In this document: in pieces, positions 7,357 through 15,405 of the stretch | How positions within the stretch are numbered: position 1 is the first letter of the stretch | Layout: each line of letters opens with the position of its first letter | Assembly: GCA_947630375.1 (NCBI GenBank) | Contig: CANRHH010000027.1 | Span: 1-32,279, forward strand | DNA length: 32,279 bases | Direction of reading: 5' to 3' | From: an uncultured Oscillospiraceae bacterium | Lineage (GTDB): Bacteria > Bacillota > Clostridia > Oscillospirales > Oscillospiraceae | The notes under the pieces: generated by a model | What the model was told of the DNA's origin: nothing | Seen by the model: the letters and a program-made list of their open reading frames with translations, nothing else | The model's database searches: none | Program-made: the position numbers and the translations under genes

Positions 7357-8879
7357 CCTCCTTCCCCTTCATCGCCTTTTTCCTTGTCTCCCTGGCGGTG
7401 TATTACGCCGTTCCGGAGAGGCTGCGTTGGTGCGCCCTTTTTGCGTTCAGCGCCCTTTTTATGCTGCTGTCCTCGCCTCTGCTGCCGCTGCTGTACTGGG
7501 CGGCGGCGGTGCTGGCCGTCAATTTCTGCGCCAGGCAGATCGCCGCGGGCCGCGCTGCGGGCAACGGGCGGCGGGCCAAGGGGGCGTTGGCCGCCGGCAT
7601 CCTCCTCACCGTGGGGCTGCTGGCCGCGCTGAAATACAGCGGCTTTCTCGCCGCCAATTTAAACGCGCTGCTGGCCCTGCTGCGCGTGGACTACCGGCTG
7701 CCCATCCCCGCGCCGGCCTCGCCCCCCGGCGTCAGCTTCTATACGCTGACCGCCGTCGGCTATCTGCTGGACAGCTACTGGGGCATCAGCCCGGTCCAGC
7801 CCAACCTGCTGAAGACCGCCCTCTTCATCGGCTACTATCCCCAGCTGATCTCCGGCCCCATCACCCGCTACCGGCAGATCGAGCCGCAGCTTTTCACGCC
7901 CCACCGGTTTGACTATGTGCAGGTCTGCTTCGGGCTGCAGCGGATGGTCTGGGGCTTTTTCAAAAAGCTGGTGCTCTCTGCCCGTCTGGGCATTTTAGTG
8001 GACACGATCTATGCCCATCCGGAGCGGTATACCGGCCTGTATATCTGGCTGGCGGCGGCGCTGTTTCTGTTCCAGCTCTATACGGATTTCTCCGGATGTA
8101 TGGATATCGTGCTGGGCGCCTCCGAGTGCTACGGGGTCCTTCTGCCGGAAAACTTCAAAACGCCCTTCTTCTCCCGCTCGGTGCAGGAGTACTGGCAGCG
8201 CTGGCACATCACCCTGGGCGCCTGGCTGCGGGATTATATCCTCTACAGCCTGCTGCGCTCCCGGGCCTGGCGCGGGCTGACCAAATGGGCCAAGGCCCAT
8301 TTGGGGAAAAAGGCCGCCCGCCAACTACCCACCTATCTGGGTACGCTCTGCGTCTGGCTGCTGATCGGCCTGTGGCACGGCGGCGGCTGGCAGTACATTT
8401 TGGGCATGGGCCTGTGGTTCTGGCTGCTGATCACCCTGTCCCAGCTCTGCGAGCCCCTCTTCAAAAAGGCCCTGGCCTTTCTGAAGATCAACACCGCCGG
8501 CTTTGCCTGGCACCTGTTCCAGTCCCTGCGGGTGTTCGCGCTGGCCGCCGTCGGCAACATGTTCTTCCGCCTCCAAGGGCTCGGCGCCGCGCTGGAAACC
8601 ATGCGCGCCGGGCTGCATTGGAACCCGGAGATTTTTACGGACGGCTCCCTGCTGAGCCTGGGTCTGGATCTGAAAAACATCTGGGTGCTGCTGCTGGGCC
8701 TGGTTTTGCTGCTCCTCGTCTCCTGGCTGCAGGAGACGAAAAGCATCCGGCAGCGCCTGGCGGAGCAGCCTCTGCCCCTGCGCTGGGCGATCCTGCTGCT
8801 CCTGTGCTTGGCCGTGGCCCTGTTTGGCATGTACGGGCCCGAATTTAACGCCGCGACCTTCATTTACGAACAGTTTTGA
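7347..8879 (+). CDS. MBOAT-family membrane O-acyltransferase (AlgI/DltB-like)
   Basis: The 510-residue protein has about ten hydrophobic segments and the hallmarks of bacterial MBOATs: a PQLISGPITRYRQ block (165-177), DFSGCMDI (247-254), QEYWQRWHITLGAWLRDYI (280-298, with H287) and the catalytic-type histidine H344 in GLWHGGGWQYILG. These enzymes take an acyl group from a cytoplasmic donor and pass it through the membrane to an acceptor outside, such as alginate (AlgI) or teichoic acid (DltB). The start is GTG at 7347, inside the end of the VOC gene, with a GGGAGGG site 8 bases upstream. The ACP in the same operon is the likely donor. Confidence 0.9.
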   Translation: MSLTSFPFIAFFLVSLAVYYAVPERLRWCALFAFSALFMLLSSPLLPLLYWAAAVLAVNFCARQIAAGRAAGNGRRAKGALAAGILLTVGLLAALKYSGFLAANLNALLALLRVDYRLPIPAPASPPGVSFYTLTAVGYLLDSYWGISPVQPNLLKTALFIGYYPQLISGPITRYRQIEPQLFTPHRFDYVQVCFGLQRMVWGFFKKLVLSARLGILVDTIYAHPERYTGLYIWLAAALFLFQLYTDFSGCMDIVLGASECYGVLLPENFKTPFFSRSVQEYWQRWHITLGAWLRDYILYSLLRSRAWRGLTKWAKAHLGKKAARQLPTYLGTLCVWLLIGLWHGGGWQYILGMGLWFWLLITLSQLCEPLFKKALAFLKINTAGFAWHLFQSLRVFALAAVGNMFFRLQGLGAALETMRAGLHWNPEIFTDGSLLSLGLDLKNIWVLLLGLVLLLLVSWLQETKSIRQRLAEQPLPLRWAILLLLCLAVALFGMYGPEFNAATFIYEQF

Positions 8880-8890
8880 GGTAAACGCAG

Positions 8891-10207
8891 ATGAGAAAAC
8901 TTTATCTGGTCCGGGCCCTGGCTTTTCTGCTGCTTCTGCTTCTGCTTCTGGGCTGCCTGCAGTACGCTCTCACCCGCAGCATTGACCAGCAGAATTACAA
9001 CTGGCTCGCCAACATCTATAAAGAGCCCGCCGGTTCCCTGGACGCGGTCTATATCGGGGCCAGCAACGTGTACAGCACCTGGCTGCCGCCGGTGGCCTTT
9101 GACCGCTGCGGCATCACCGTCTACAACTATACCAACAGCTCCCAGCCCTTTGAGTCCGCCCGGTTCCTGATCTTGGAGGCCCAGAAGAGGCACCCGGACG
9201 CCCTCTGTATCATCGGCCTGAACAATCTGTATGACGGGATCAGCGACCTGGGCATCCACTACTCGACCAACGGGTTCCGGCCCTCCGTGAACAAGTTCCA
9301 CATGATCCGCCGCCTGACCGGGTCTCTGTATACGCCCCTGGAGAGTATGCAGTATTTCGTGCCCTTCCTCCGCTTTCACTCCCGCTGGGCCGATATCAGC
9401 CCCCGGGACCTGGTCTTTTCAGACGGGGATGTGAAGGGGGGCAATGTGGAGATCAAGTACTTCTTCTCCACGATCCAGGATATGACCTCCTCCTATTCCT
9501 ACACCATGGAGGCCGCCGAAGGGGAATCCCCCGGCGTTCTGCTGGAGCTGCTGGACTTCTGCGACCGGGAACAGATCCGCCCGCTCTTTGTGGCCTCGCC
9601 CCAGCCCCGGGAATGGGACTACGTCACCAGTCTCAACCGGGACATGGAGCTGATCCGGCAGCGGGGGTACGACGTGCTGGACATGATGGGCAGCATAGAG
9701 GAGCTGGGTCTGGATCTCCGGCAGGATTTTTACAACTCCAGCCACACCAACATCCACGGCGCCATCAAGGTGACGGAATATCTGGCCGCCTGGCTGGCTG
9801 AGCGCTACGGCTTTTCCGACAAACGGGGCGACGCGGCCTATGCCGACTGGCAGCAGGCCTTTGAAAACTACGTGGAGGACATCGCCCCCTATACGCTGGA
9901 TCTTGAATACCTGGGCCTGGCGCGGGACTTCTCTCTGCCGGTCCCGGCGCTGGCCGTCTCCGGGGCCCCCGGCGCGGCGCAGCTCTCCTGGGAGCCGGTC
10001 CCGGGGGCGGCGGGCTATTGCGTATACCGGAAAACCGGGGACGGCCCCTGGCAGGCCCTGGCCTCTCTGGGCCCGGAGGCCCTGCTCTATGAGGACGAAA
10101 GCGGCGCCCCCGGCGAGGGCTGTACCTACACGCTGGTCCCCTTCTCCCTCTCCTCCGGTGAACCCTGTTACGGGAACTTCGACTATACCGGCGTGCCGGT
10201 CGGCTGA
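8891..10207 (+). CDS. membrane-anchored SGNH-like protein with C-terminal fibronectin-III-like domain
   Basis: The 438-residue protein begins with an uncleaved-looking membrane anchor (about 8-28, a long Leu run). An extracellular SGNH-hydrolase-like domain follows: YIGASNVY (S58 and N59, block I), IIGLNNLYDG (108-116), and DFYNSSHTNIHG (279-290) with candidate acid and base D279 and H285. Residues 350-436 look like one fibronectin type III domain (LSWEPVPGAAGYCVYRK, then TYTLVPFS). It starts 11 bases after the MBOAT gene with a GAGG site. A single-pass SGNH protein beside an MBOAT is the layout of DltB-DltD and AlgI-AlgJ, where it completes acyl transfer to the acceptor outside the cell. The acceptor is unknown. 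Confidence 0.75.
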   Translation: MRKLYLVRALAFLLLLLLLLGCLQYALTRSIDQQNYNWLANIYKEPAGSLDAVYIGASNVYSTWLPPVAFDRCGITVYNYTNSSQPFESARFLILEAQKRHPDALCIIGLNNLYDGISDLGIHYSTNGFRPSVNKFHMIRRLTGSLYTPLESMQYFVPFLRFHSRWADISPRDLVFSDGDVKGGNVEIKYFFSTIQDMTSSYSYTMEAAEGESPGVLLELLDFCDREQIRPLFVASPQPREWDYVTSLNRDMELIRQRGYDVLDMMGSIEELGLDLRQDFYNSSHTNIHGAIKVTEYLAAWLAERYGFSDKRGDAAYADWQQAFENYVEDIAPYTLDLEYLGLARDFSLPVPALAVSGAPGAAQLSWEPVPGAAGYCVYRKTGDGPWQALASLGPEALLYEDESGAPGEGCTYTLVPFSLSSGEPCYGNFDYTGVPVG

Positions 10208-10210
10208 TAG

Positions 10211-10246
10211 AAAGCGGTGGCTGCCCCTTTGGGCAGCCGCCGCTTT
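10211..10246. terminator. bidirectional terminator between convergent operons
   Basis: AAAGCGG-T-GGCTGCCC and GGGCAGCC-G-CCGCTTT pair over 15 bp with one T-G wobble around a short loop. T-rich sequence follows on the plus strand (TTTATTTA), and on the minus strand the flanking AAAG gives CTTTCTA. It sits between the stops of the SGNH gene and the Nudix gene and probably serves both. Confidence 0.8.
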
Positions 10247-10247
10247 A

Positions 10248-10268
10248 TTTACATAATATGATTTACAT
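10248..10268. repeat. TTTACAT direct repeat, 14-bp period
   Basis: TTTACAT occurs at 10248-10254 and again at 10262-10268, exactly 14 bases on, directly beside the terminator hairpin. The same heptamer lies next to hairpins at 18638-18672 and 22486-22492 (see findings). Function unknown. Confidence 0.5.
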
Positions 10269-10272
10269 AATG

Positions 10273-10836
10273 TTATTTATAGTCAACCAATTTCTCGTTC
10301 AGCTTTTTCAGGATTCGCTCATTGAACCAGGGCTCGGTAGACACGGTCAGGACCTCATCCCGGTCAAACCAGCCCACGCCGCTGTTCTCCCCTTCCCGAA
10401 TGTGGAGGGCCTGGTCCTCCTCCGCCTCCAGCAGGTAGGTCACATTCATGTGCAGATGACTGGAGACGTACTCGCCCCGCTTCTCGTGGCCGTCCACGGT
10501 GAGGACCTCCAAGGAATAGATCTCCCCGGACACCGGGCGCACAGAGCGGATCCCGGTCTCCTCCCGGGCCTCCCGGAGGGCCACGGAGAGCAGATCCGTC
10601 TCCCCGTCGGCGTGGCCGCCGGTCCAGGTCCAGGAGTGATAGATGTTGTGATAGATAAGCAGCACCCTGTCCCTGGCCGGGTTTACGATCCAGGAGGAGG
10701 CTGTCATATGGGCGGTCCGGTTGCTGCGCAAAAAGGCGTCCGGGTTCCGGTCCAGAAAGTCCAGGATCCGCTCTTTGTCCCGCTGCTCCTGCTCATTGTA
10801 GGGGCGGAATTTTTCCACATCCTGCCGGATCCCCAT
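10273..10836 (-). CDS. Nudix hydrolase
   Basis: The 187-residue cytoplasmic protein carries a complete Nudix box at residues 73-96 (GGHADGE, then REAREETGI), which binds Mg2+ and cleaves nucleoside-diphosphate-X type substrates. The surrounding fold contains ASSWIVNPARDRVLLIYH on the N-terminal side and HMNVTYLLEAEED on the C-terminal side, typical of MutT-like proteins that act on small metabolites. The start overlaps the stop of the amidase gene by one base (TGATG), so the two are translationally coupled. It is the last gene of the minus-strand operon that begins with mgtE. Substrate cannot be predicted. Confidence 0.88.
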   Translation of the reverse strand: MGIRQDVEKFRPYNEQEQRDKERILDFLDRNPDAFLRSNRTAHMTASSWIVNPARDRVLLIYHNIYHSWTWTGGHADGETDLLSVALREAREETGIRSVRPVSGEIYSLEVLTVDGHEKRGEYVSSHLHMNVTYLLEAEEDQALHIREGENSGVGWFDRDEVLTVSTEPWFNERILKKLNEKLVDYK

Positions 10837-11660
10837 CAGTCCGCCACCTCATACACGTCCCGCCGCAGATGCAGGAAGGTGGGCAGCTGGCGGCGCACCT
10901 GGTCCACCCGGTCCAGATCCAGCTCCGCGTAGAGGACCGTCTCCTCCGCCTGGCAGGCGGCCAGGATCTCCCCATAGGGGTCCACCGCCATGGAGTGCCC
11001 CCAGCACTCGTAGCGGAAGCCCTCGTACCGGGCCGCGGCAGCGGCCACCATGAACAGCTCGTTGTCCACCGCCCGGGCGCGCAGGCTCATCTCCCAGTGG
11101 GCGGGGCCGGTGGTCATGTTGAACTGGGCCGGCAGGAAGATCACCCGGGCCCCCCGGTTGGCCATGGCCCGGAACATCTCGGGAAAGCGCAGGTCAAAGC
11201 ACACCGCCACGCCCATTTTCCCATAGGGCGTGTCAAACACGGTGATCTCCTCCCCGGGGGTGAAGGTGTCGGACTCCCGAAAGCGCATCCCCGGCAGGTC
11301 CATATCGAACAGATGCACCTTCCGGTGCCGGGCGATCTGGCGTCCCTGGCTGTCAAAGACAAAACTGGTGTTATACAGCTTCTCCCCCTCCGCCTCGGGC
11401 ACGGAGCCGCCCACCAGCAGGATCCGGTTGTCCCGGGCCCAGGCGGACAGGGCCCGGTGCACCTCCGCGTGCCCCTGCCGGGCAAAGGGCCTGAAATAGG
11501 CGCTGTCATAAGGGCAGTTGAACATCTCCGGCAAGACCACGATCTTCGCCCCGTTTTGGGCCGCCCCGGCCACCATGCGCGCCGCCTTCTCCAAGGTCTG
11601 GGCCTGGTCCAGCTCCGTGCGGAGCTGGCAGATGGCCACCTTCAGTTTCCCGTCACTCAT
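10836..11660 (-). CDS. carbon-nitrogen hydrolase (Nit2/omega-amidase-like)
   Basis: The 274-residue protein shows the nitrilase-superfamily catalytic triad: E45 (VVLPEMFNCPYD), K114 (RHRKVHLFDMDLPG) and C154 (GVAVCFDLRFPEMFR). The DLRFPE sequence after the cysteine and the FDMDLPG sequence after the lysine are typical of the Nit2/YafV branch, whose known members hydrolyse alpha-ketoglutaramate, alpha-ketosuccinamate or deaminated glutathione, often as metabolite repair enzymes. Length is normal for this branch. Its ATG overlaps the stop of the upstream DUF1643 gene by four bases, and its own stop overlaps the Nudix start. Confidence 0.87.
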   Translation of the reverse strand: MSDGKLKVAICQLRTELDQAQTLEKAARMVAGAAQNGAKIVVLPEMFNCPYDSAYFRPFARQGHAEVHRALSAWARDNRILLVGGSVPEAEGEKLYNTSFVFDSQGRQIARHRKVHLFDMDLPGMRFRESDTFTPGEEITVFDTPYGKMGVAVCFDLRFPEMFRAMANRGARVIFLPAQFNMTTGPAHWEMSLRARAVDNELFMVAAAAARYEGFRYECWGHSMAVDPYGEILAACQAEETVLYAELDLDRVDQVRRQLPTFLHLRRDVYEVAD

Positions 11661-12277
11661 AGCGCTGCCAAATACCCCCTTATATCAAACTCCACTGTTT
11701 TCTCGTCCTTTTTCAGATACAGAGGATGGTGGGGATGGCCCTTGACGGAGAGCTTCCCCGCCCGGAGCCACCGGGCCCCATAGCGCTCGCCCAGCTCCAC
11801 CATGTCCCGCACACAGCCGGGCAGATAGGCCCGCTTCTCGATGACCGCCCCCCAGGCGGCCCAGATCGCCGGGACGGCCCCGCCCCGGGACACCGTCTCT
11901 AAGATATAGGCAAAGGCCCGCATGTTCTCCCGGTGGAGCCGGCTGTTCAGCTCCCGGTCCATATCGTCGGGCCGGGTGGCCCGCTGGGCATAGACGTTGA
12001 ACATGATCCAGCTGTCATAGCCGTTGGCGGCGGCAATGCGGGCGACGGACTTGAGGGTGTTGTCCAGGTCGTCCGGGGCCGCGGTAGAGGGGTTGACGCC
12101 GATGCAGATCAGCGGATCCTTCCCCCGGGTGCCCAATATGTACCGGTATTCCGTATAGAAGTCCGGCACATAGAGCCATTTTTCGCTGTCATAGCCTCCG
12201 CTCTGCCCGGAAAGGGCCAAAGCCTCCTCAAAATCCAGCAGCTCTATGGTCTGGCTGCCTCCCTTGGGAATGTGCAC
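11657..12277 (-). CDS. DUF1643-family protein
   Basis: The product of about 206 residues contains the signature of DUF1643: YRYILGTRGKDPLICIGVNP, then STAAPDDLDNTLKSVARIA, followed by IMFNVYAQRATRPDDMD. The fold is thought to be globular and cytoplasmic; no activity is established to my knowledge. I place the start at the GTG at 12277 because a strong GGAGGGGG site lies 4-5 bases upstream; an open frame continues further but without a ribosome site and into the AEC gene. The stop overlaps the amidase start (ATGA). Co-expression with an amidase and a Nudix enzyme suggests a nucleotide or amide metabolism role, which is inference. Confidence 0.78.
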   Translation of the reverse strand: MHIPKGGSQTIELLDFEEALALSGQSGGYDSEKWLYVPDFYTEYRYILGTRGKDPLICIGVNPSTAAPDDLDNTLKSVARIAAANGYDSWIMFNVYAQRATRPDDMDRELNSRLHRENMRAFAYILETVSRGGAVPAIWAAWGAVIEKRAYLPGCVRDMVELGERYGARWLRAGKLSVKGHPHHPLYLKKDEKTVEFDIRGYLAAL

Positions 12278-12311
12278 CGTTCCCCCTCCTTTCTCTGGCC
12301 GCCCGGCCGTC

Positions 12312-13226
12312 TCACAGCAGCAGATACACCAGCAGCGGGATGGTCCCCATGGCCAGCACCGTGCTGTGCAGGATCCCCTCCGAGGTAAAGACCGCATCCC
12401 CGCCGTTTTTCACAGTGAGCACCGTGACGATGACGCCGCTGGGGCTGGCGGCGATCAGGGTCCCCGTGGCCCGGAGCACCGGGTCCGCCGTGAGCAGGCC
12501 GCAGACCGCCCAGACCAGCACCGGCGCCAGGAGCAGCTTCACCAGCGCGGAGAGATAGAAGCGCCCCCTGCGGAAAGCGTCCAGCAGGCTCACGCTGCTC
12601 AAGGACGCGCCGATGACGATCATAGACAGGGGCATGGTGGCCCCGGACATGGTGTTGAGCAGTTCCTGCAGCAGCGCCGGCACCTGCAGCCGGGTCAAAA
12701 AGAGGACCACCGCCACCAGCGTGGAGATCAGCGGCGCGCTGAGCATCTGCCTCAGCCGGAACCGCTCTCCGCCCTCCCCCTTCTTCAGCCGCCACATGCC
12801 GTAGGTATACAGGACCAGATTGAAGGGGATGTTGGACAGGCCGCAGTAAAACACCGCGGCGGGGCCGTAGAGCTGGTCCAGAACCGGCAGGGCAATGAAC
12901 ATGTTGTTGGGCACCGCCATCATCAGCTCGAAGCCCGCCCGGCGTTTCTCCTCCACCGGCAGCAGCCGGGCAGCCAGCGCCGCCAGCAGATACCCCAGGC
13001 CGATGGCGGCGCAGTCCACCAGCATGATCTGCCCCAGCTGGCCCCAGCTGGCCTCCAGCTGGGCCGAGGCCACCGAGTTGATGATGGTAGCGCTCATAAA
13101 GACGTTGATGACCAGGCTGCTGGCAGCTCTGGTGAAGCCGCCGCTGGGGTCCTCCCGCCGGGCAAAGAGATAGCCCGTACACATGAGCGCCACAAAAATA
13201 ACCATTTTGGTCAGCAGGCCAGCCAT
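12312..13226 (-). CDS. AEC-family (auxin efflux carrier-like) transporter
   Basis: The 304-residue membrane protein has about ten hydrophobic segments in two similar halves, with the conserved central AVPNNMFIALPVL (family pattern NxxxxxxP) and a C-terminal half containing SGATMPLSMIVIGASLS. Bacterial AEC proteins move organic acids such as malate or malonate. The start has a GGAGG site 9 bases upstream. It lies 55 bases downstream of mgtE and 34 bases upstream of DUF1643 on the same strand, so co-transcription is likely. The substrate is not evident. Confidence 0.87.
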   Translation of the reverse strand: MAGLLTKMVIFVALMCTGYLFARREDPSGGFTRAASSLVINVFMSATIINSVASAQLEASWGQLGQIMLVDCAAIGLGYLLAALAARLLPVEEKRRAGFELMMAVPNNMFIALPVLDQLYGPAAVFYCGLSNIPFNLVLYTYGMWRLKKGEGGERFRLRQMLSAPLISTLVAVVLFLTRLQVPALLQELLNTMSGATMPLSMIVIGASLSSVSLLDAFRRGRFYLSALVKLLLAPVLVWAVCGLLTADPVLRATGTLIAASPSGVIVTVLTVKNGGDAVFTSEGILHSTVLAMGTIPLLVYLLL

Positions 13227-13281
13227 AGGATCGTTCCTCCGTGGAAAAGCGGGCAGGCAGCCGGCGTGGGCCGGCGCCGCC

Positions 13282-14691
13282 TTAAATATGCAGGATCAGT
13301 TTTGCGATATAGATATAGATCAGCAGCGACACCGCGTCGGTGACGGTGGAGATCAGGGGATTGGCCATCACCGCCGGGTCCACGCCGATCCGCTCGGCCA
13401 GGATGGGGAGCATACTGCCCACCACCTTGGCGAACATGACGATGAACACGATGGACAGACTCACCACCGCCGCCACGGCCACGGTGACCCCGTCATTGCC
13501 CAGCAGCATCCCGTCCACCAGCAGCATCTTGACAAAGTTCACCGCCGCCAGGGTGACCCCGCACAGCAGCGCCACCCGCCACTCCTTCCACATGACCTGC
13601 AGCGCGTCCCGGGGCTCGATGTCCCCTAAAGAGAGGCTGCGGATCACGGCGGTGGAGGCCTGGGCGCCGGAGTTGCCGCCGGTGCCCATGAGCATGGGGA
13701 TAAAGGCCACCAGCGCCGCCTGCACCGCCAGCATGTTCTCAAAATTGGTGAGGATCATGCTGGTAAAGGTGGCCGAGAGCATCAAAAACAGCAGCCAGGG
13801 GATGCGGTTTTTCCAGATCTCCTGGGGAGAGGTGCGGGAATAGGGCTTGTCAGAGGGCATGATACCGGCCATCTTCTCGATATCCTCGGTGGCCTCCTGC
13901 TCCATGACGTCCATCACGTCGTCCACGGTGACGATGCCCACCAGGCGGCCTTCCTTGTCCACCACCGGCAGCGCCATCAGGTCGTAGTCCGAGAAGGTCT
14001 CCATCACGCTCTCCTGGTCCTCGGTGGTGGAGGCGAAGATCACATTCCGGTCCATCAGGTCCTCGACCACGTCCTCATCGTCGGCCAGGAGCAGGTCCTT
14101 CACCGTGACGATGCCCTCTAAGTGCCGGTCTGCGGAGATGACAAAGCAGACGTAGATGGTCTCCTTGTCCTCGCCGATGCGGCGGATGCGCGCCAGAGAC
14201 TCCCGCACGTTCATGTATTTTTTCAGATCCACGAACTCCGAGGTCATGATACTGCCGGCGGAGTTCTCCGGATAGCGGAGATATTGGTTGATAAGGGCCC
14301 GGGTCTGGGGCGTGGCCGTGCGCATGACACGCTTGACCACGTTGGCGGGCAGCTCCTCCATCATGTCCACCGCGTCGTCCACGTACAGCTCTTCCAGCAG
14401 CCCGGCCAGTTCCGAGTCTGTGATGGAGTTGATGATCTGCTCCTGCTCCGGGGCATCGAAATTGGCAAAGACCTCCGCCGCCGTTTCCTTGGACAGGAGC
14501 CGGTACACCATGGGCATCCGGTTGTCCTTGATCTCGCTGAGAAATTCGGCCACATCGAACTCGTTGAGTTCCTCCATGCGCCGCTGGAGCTGTTTCATAT
14601 CCCGGCTGTCCAGCAGGCGGGTCAACTCATCGGTCCGCTGTTCCTGGATGGCGTCATAGTCCGCTCCGCTGCGGATATTTTTCTCATCCAA
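13282..14691 (-). CDS. mgtE: MgtE-type magnesium transporter
   Basis: The product of about 469 residues has the MgtE layout: a helical N domain (about 25-130, with LLEELYVDDAVDMMEELP), two CBS domains (about 135-255, with GIVTVKDLLLADDEDVVEDL and GIVTVDDVMDVMEQEATEDI) and five membrane helices (about 290-468, with PMLMGTGGNSGAQASTAVIR lining the pore). It is a Mg2+-gated Mg2+ channel. The frame can start at GTG 14700, but that codon lies inside the best ribosome site (GGGAGG). The TTG at 14691, eight bases after that site, is the better start. No Mg2+ riboswitch is visible in the roughly 30-base leader, so control probably rests on the protein's own sensing domain. Confidence 0.93.
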   Translation of the reverse strand: MDEKNIRSGADYDAIQEQRTDELTRLLDSRDMKQLQRRMEELNEFDVAEFLSEIKDNRMPMVYRLLSKETAAEVFANFDAPEQEQIINSITDSELAGLLEELYVDDAVDMMEELPANVVKRVMRTATPQTRALINQYLRYPENSAGSIMTSEFVDLKKYMNVRESLARIRRIGEDKETIYVCFVISADRHLEGIVTVKDLLLADDEDVVEDLMDRNVIFASTTEDQESVMETFSDYDLMALPVVDKEGRLVGIVTVDDVMDVMEQEATEDIEKMAGIMPSDKPYSRTSPQEIWKNRIPWLLFLMLSATFTSMILTNFENMLAVQAALVAFIPMLMGTGGNSGAQASTAVIRSLSLGDIEPRDALQVMWKEWRVALLCGVTLAAVNFVKMLLVDGMLLGNDGVTVAVAAVVSLSIVFIVMFAKVVGSMLPILAERIGVDPAVMANPLISTVTDAVSLLIYIYIAKLILHI

Positions 14692-14729
14692 AGCGCCCAC
14701 CTCCCGGCTTGCAAATTTTCTTTCGTTTC

Positions 14730-14758
14730 AGTATAGTTTACCATGTTCAGGAAGTGAA
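14730..14758 (-). promoter_or_regulatory. promoter of the mgtE operon
   Basis: On the minus strand TTCACT (14758-14753), a 17-base spacer and TATACT (14735-14730) form a reasonable sigma-A promoter about 35 bases from the mgtE start. The rest of the divergent gap to the sigma factor gene holds no clear plus-strand promoter: TTGACC (14786-14791) and TATATA (14814-14819) are 22 bases apart, too far for sigma-A. Confidence 0.55.
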
Positions 14759-14853
14759 TACAAGAACAAAAATCTTTCGCCCCCTTTGACCCCTTTTCGT
14801 CTTTTTGCGCGTCTATATACATGTGTGCACATTCCCTTTCAGGAGGCCGGACC

Positions 14854-15405
14854 ATGGACGATGCCCTTATCCTGCAAAAACTCCGCGCCGGGGACCCGGC
14901 GGGCCTCGGCGCGGCCATAGAGACCTATACCGGCTACGTGGGCGCCGTGATCGCCAACCAGCTCCGGCGCCGGGGCAGCCGGGAGGACATCGAGGAGCTG
15001 ACGGCCAACGTCTTTGTCTCCCTGTGGGAAAACCGCCTGTCCATCCGGAGCGGCCGCCTCCGGGGCTGGCTGGGGGCGGTGGCCCGGAACGAGGGCCGCA
15101 GCTTCCTGCGGAAAAACCGGCTGCTCACCGTCTCGCCGGAGGACGTGCTGCTCATCTCCGGGGACGTGGCGGAGAAGCTGCTGGAGAGAGACGAGGCCCG
15201 GCGGCTCCTGTGGGAGGCCGTGGACAGCCTGACAGAGCCGGACCGGGAGATCTTTCTGCGGTACTATTACTACGACCAGAGCATCCCGGCCATCGCCCGG
15301 GACATGAAGCTGCACCGGGAGGCGGTCAAATCCCGGCTCCGCCGGGGCCGGGACAAGCTGCGGGACATGCTGGAGCGAGAGGAGGGACCTTTCCATGGAG
15401 CATAA
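14854..15405 (+). CDS. ECF-type RNA polymerase sigma factor
   Basis: The 183-residue protein has sigma region 2 (about 22-90, with EDIEELTANVFVSLWENR and the DNA-melting/-10 binding stretch LRGWLGAVARNEGRSFLRK) and region 4 (about 125-175, with LTEPDREIFLRYYYYDQS followed by the helix-turn-helix IARDMKLHREAVKSRLRRGR). The ATG at 14854 has an AGGAGG site 7 bases upstream; an in-frame ATG at 14821 lacks one. The gene overlaps the next by 11 bases, and that gene encodes a membrane protein of the expected anti-sigma type. Its regulon probably includes its own operon, but no ECF promoter could be recognised. Confidence 0.9.
   Translation: MDDALILQKLRAGDPAGLGAAIETYTGYVGAVIANQLRRRGSREDIEELTANVFVSLWENRLSIRSGRLRGWLGAVARNEGRSFLRKNRLLTVSPEDVLLISGDVAEKLLERDEARRLLWEAVDSLTEPDREIFLRYYYYDQSIPAIARDMKLHREAVKSRLRRGRDKLRDMLEREEGPFHGA

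Noticed and set aside
14701-14729. Mg2+-sensing riboswitch in front of mgtE
   Set aside because: The predicted leader is only about 30-40 bases, far too short for a ykoK-type element.
14786-14819. TTGACC and TATATA upstream of the sigma factor gene as a sigma-A promoter
   Set aside because: The spacing is 22 bases, too long; the operon may use an ECF promoter that I cannot identify by eye.
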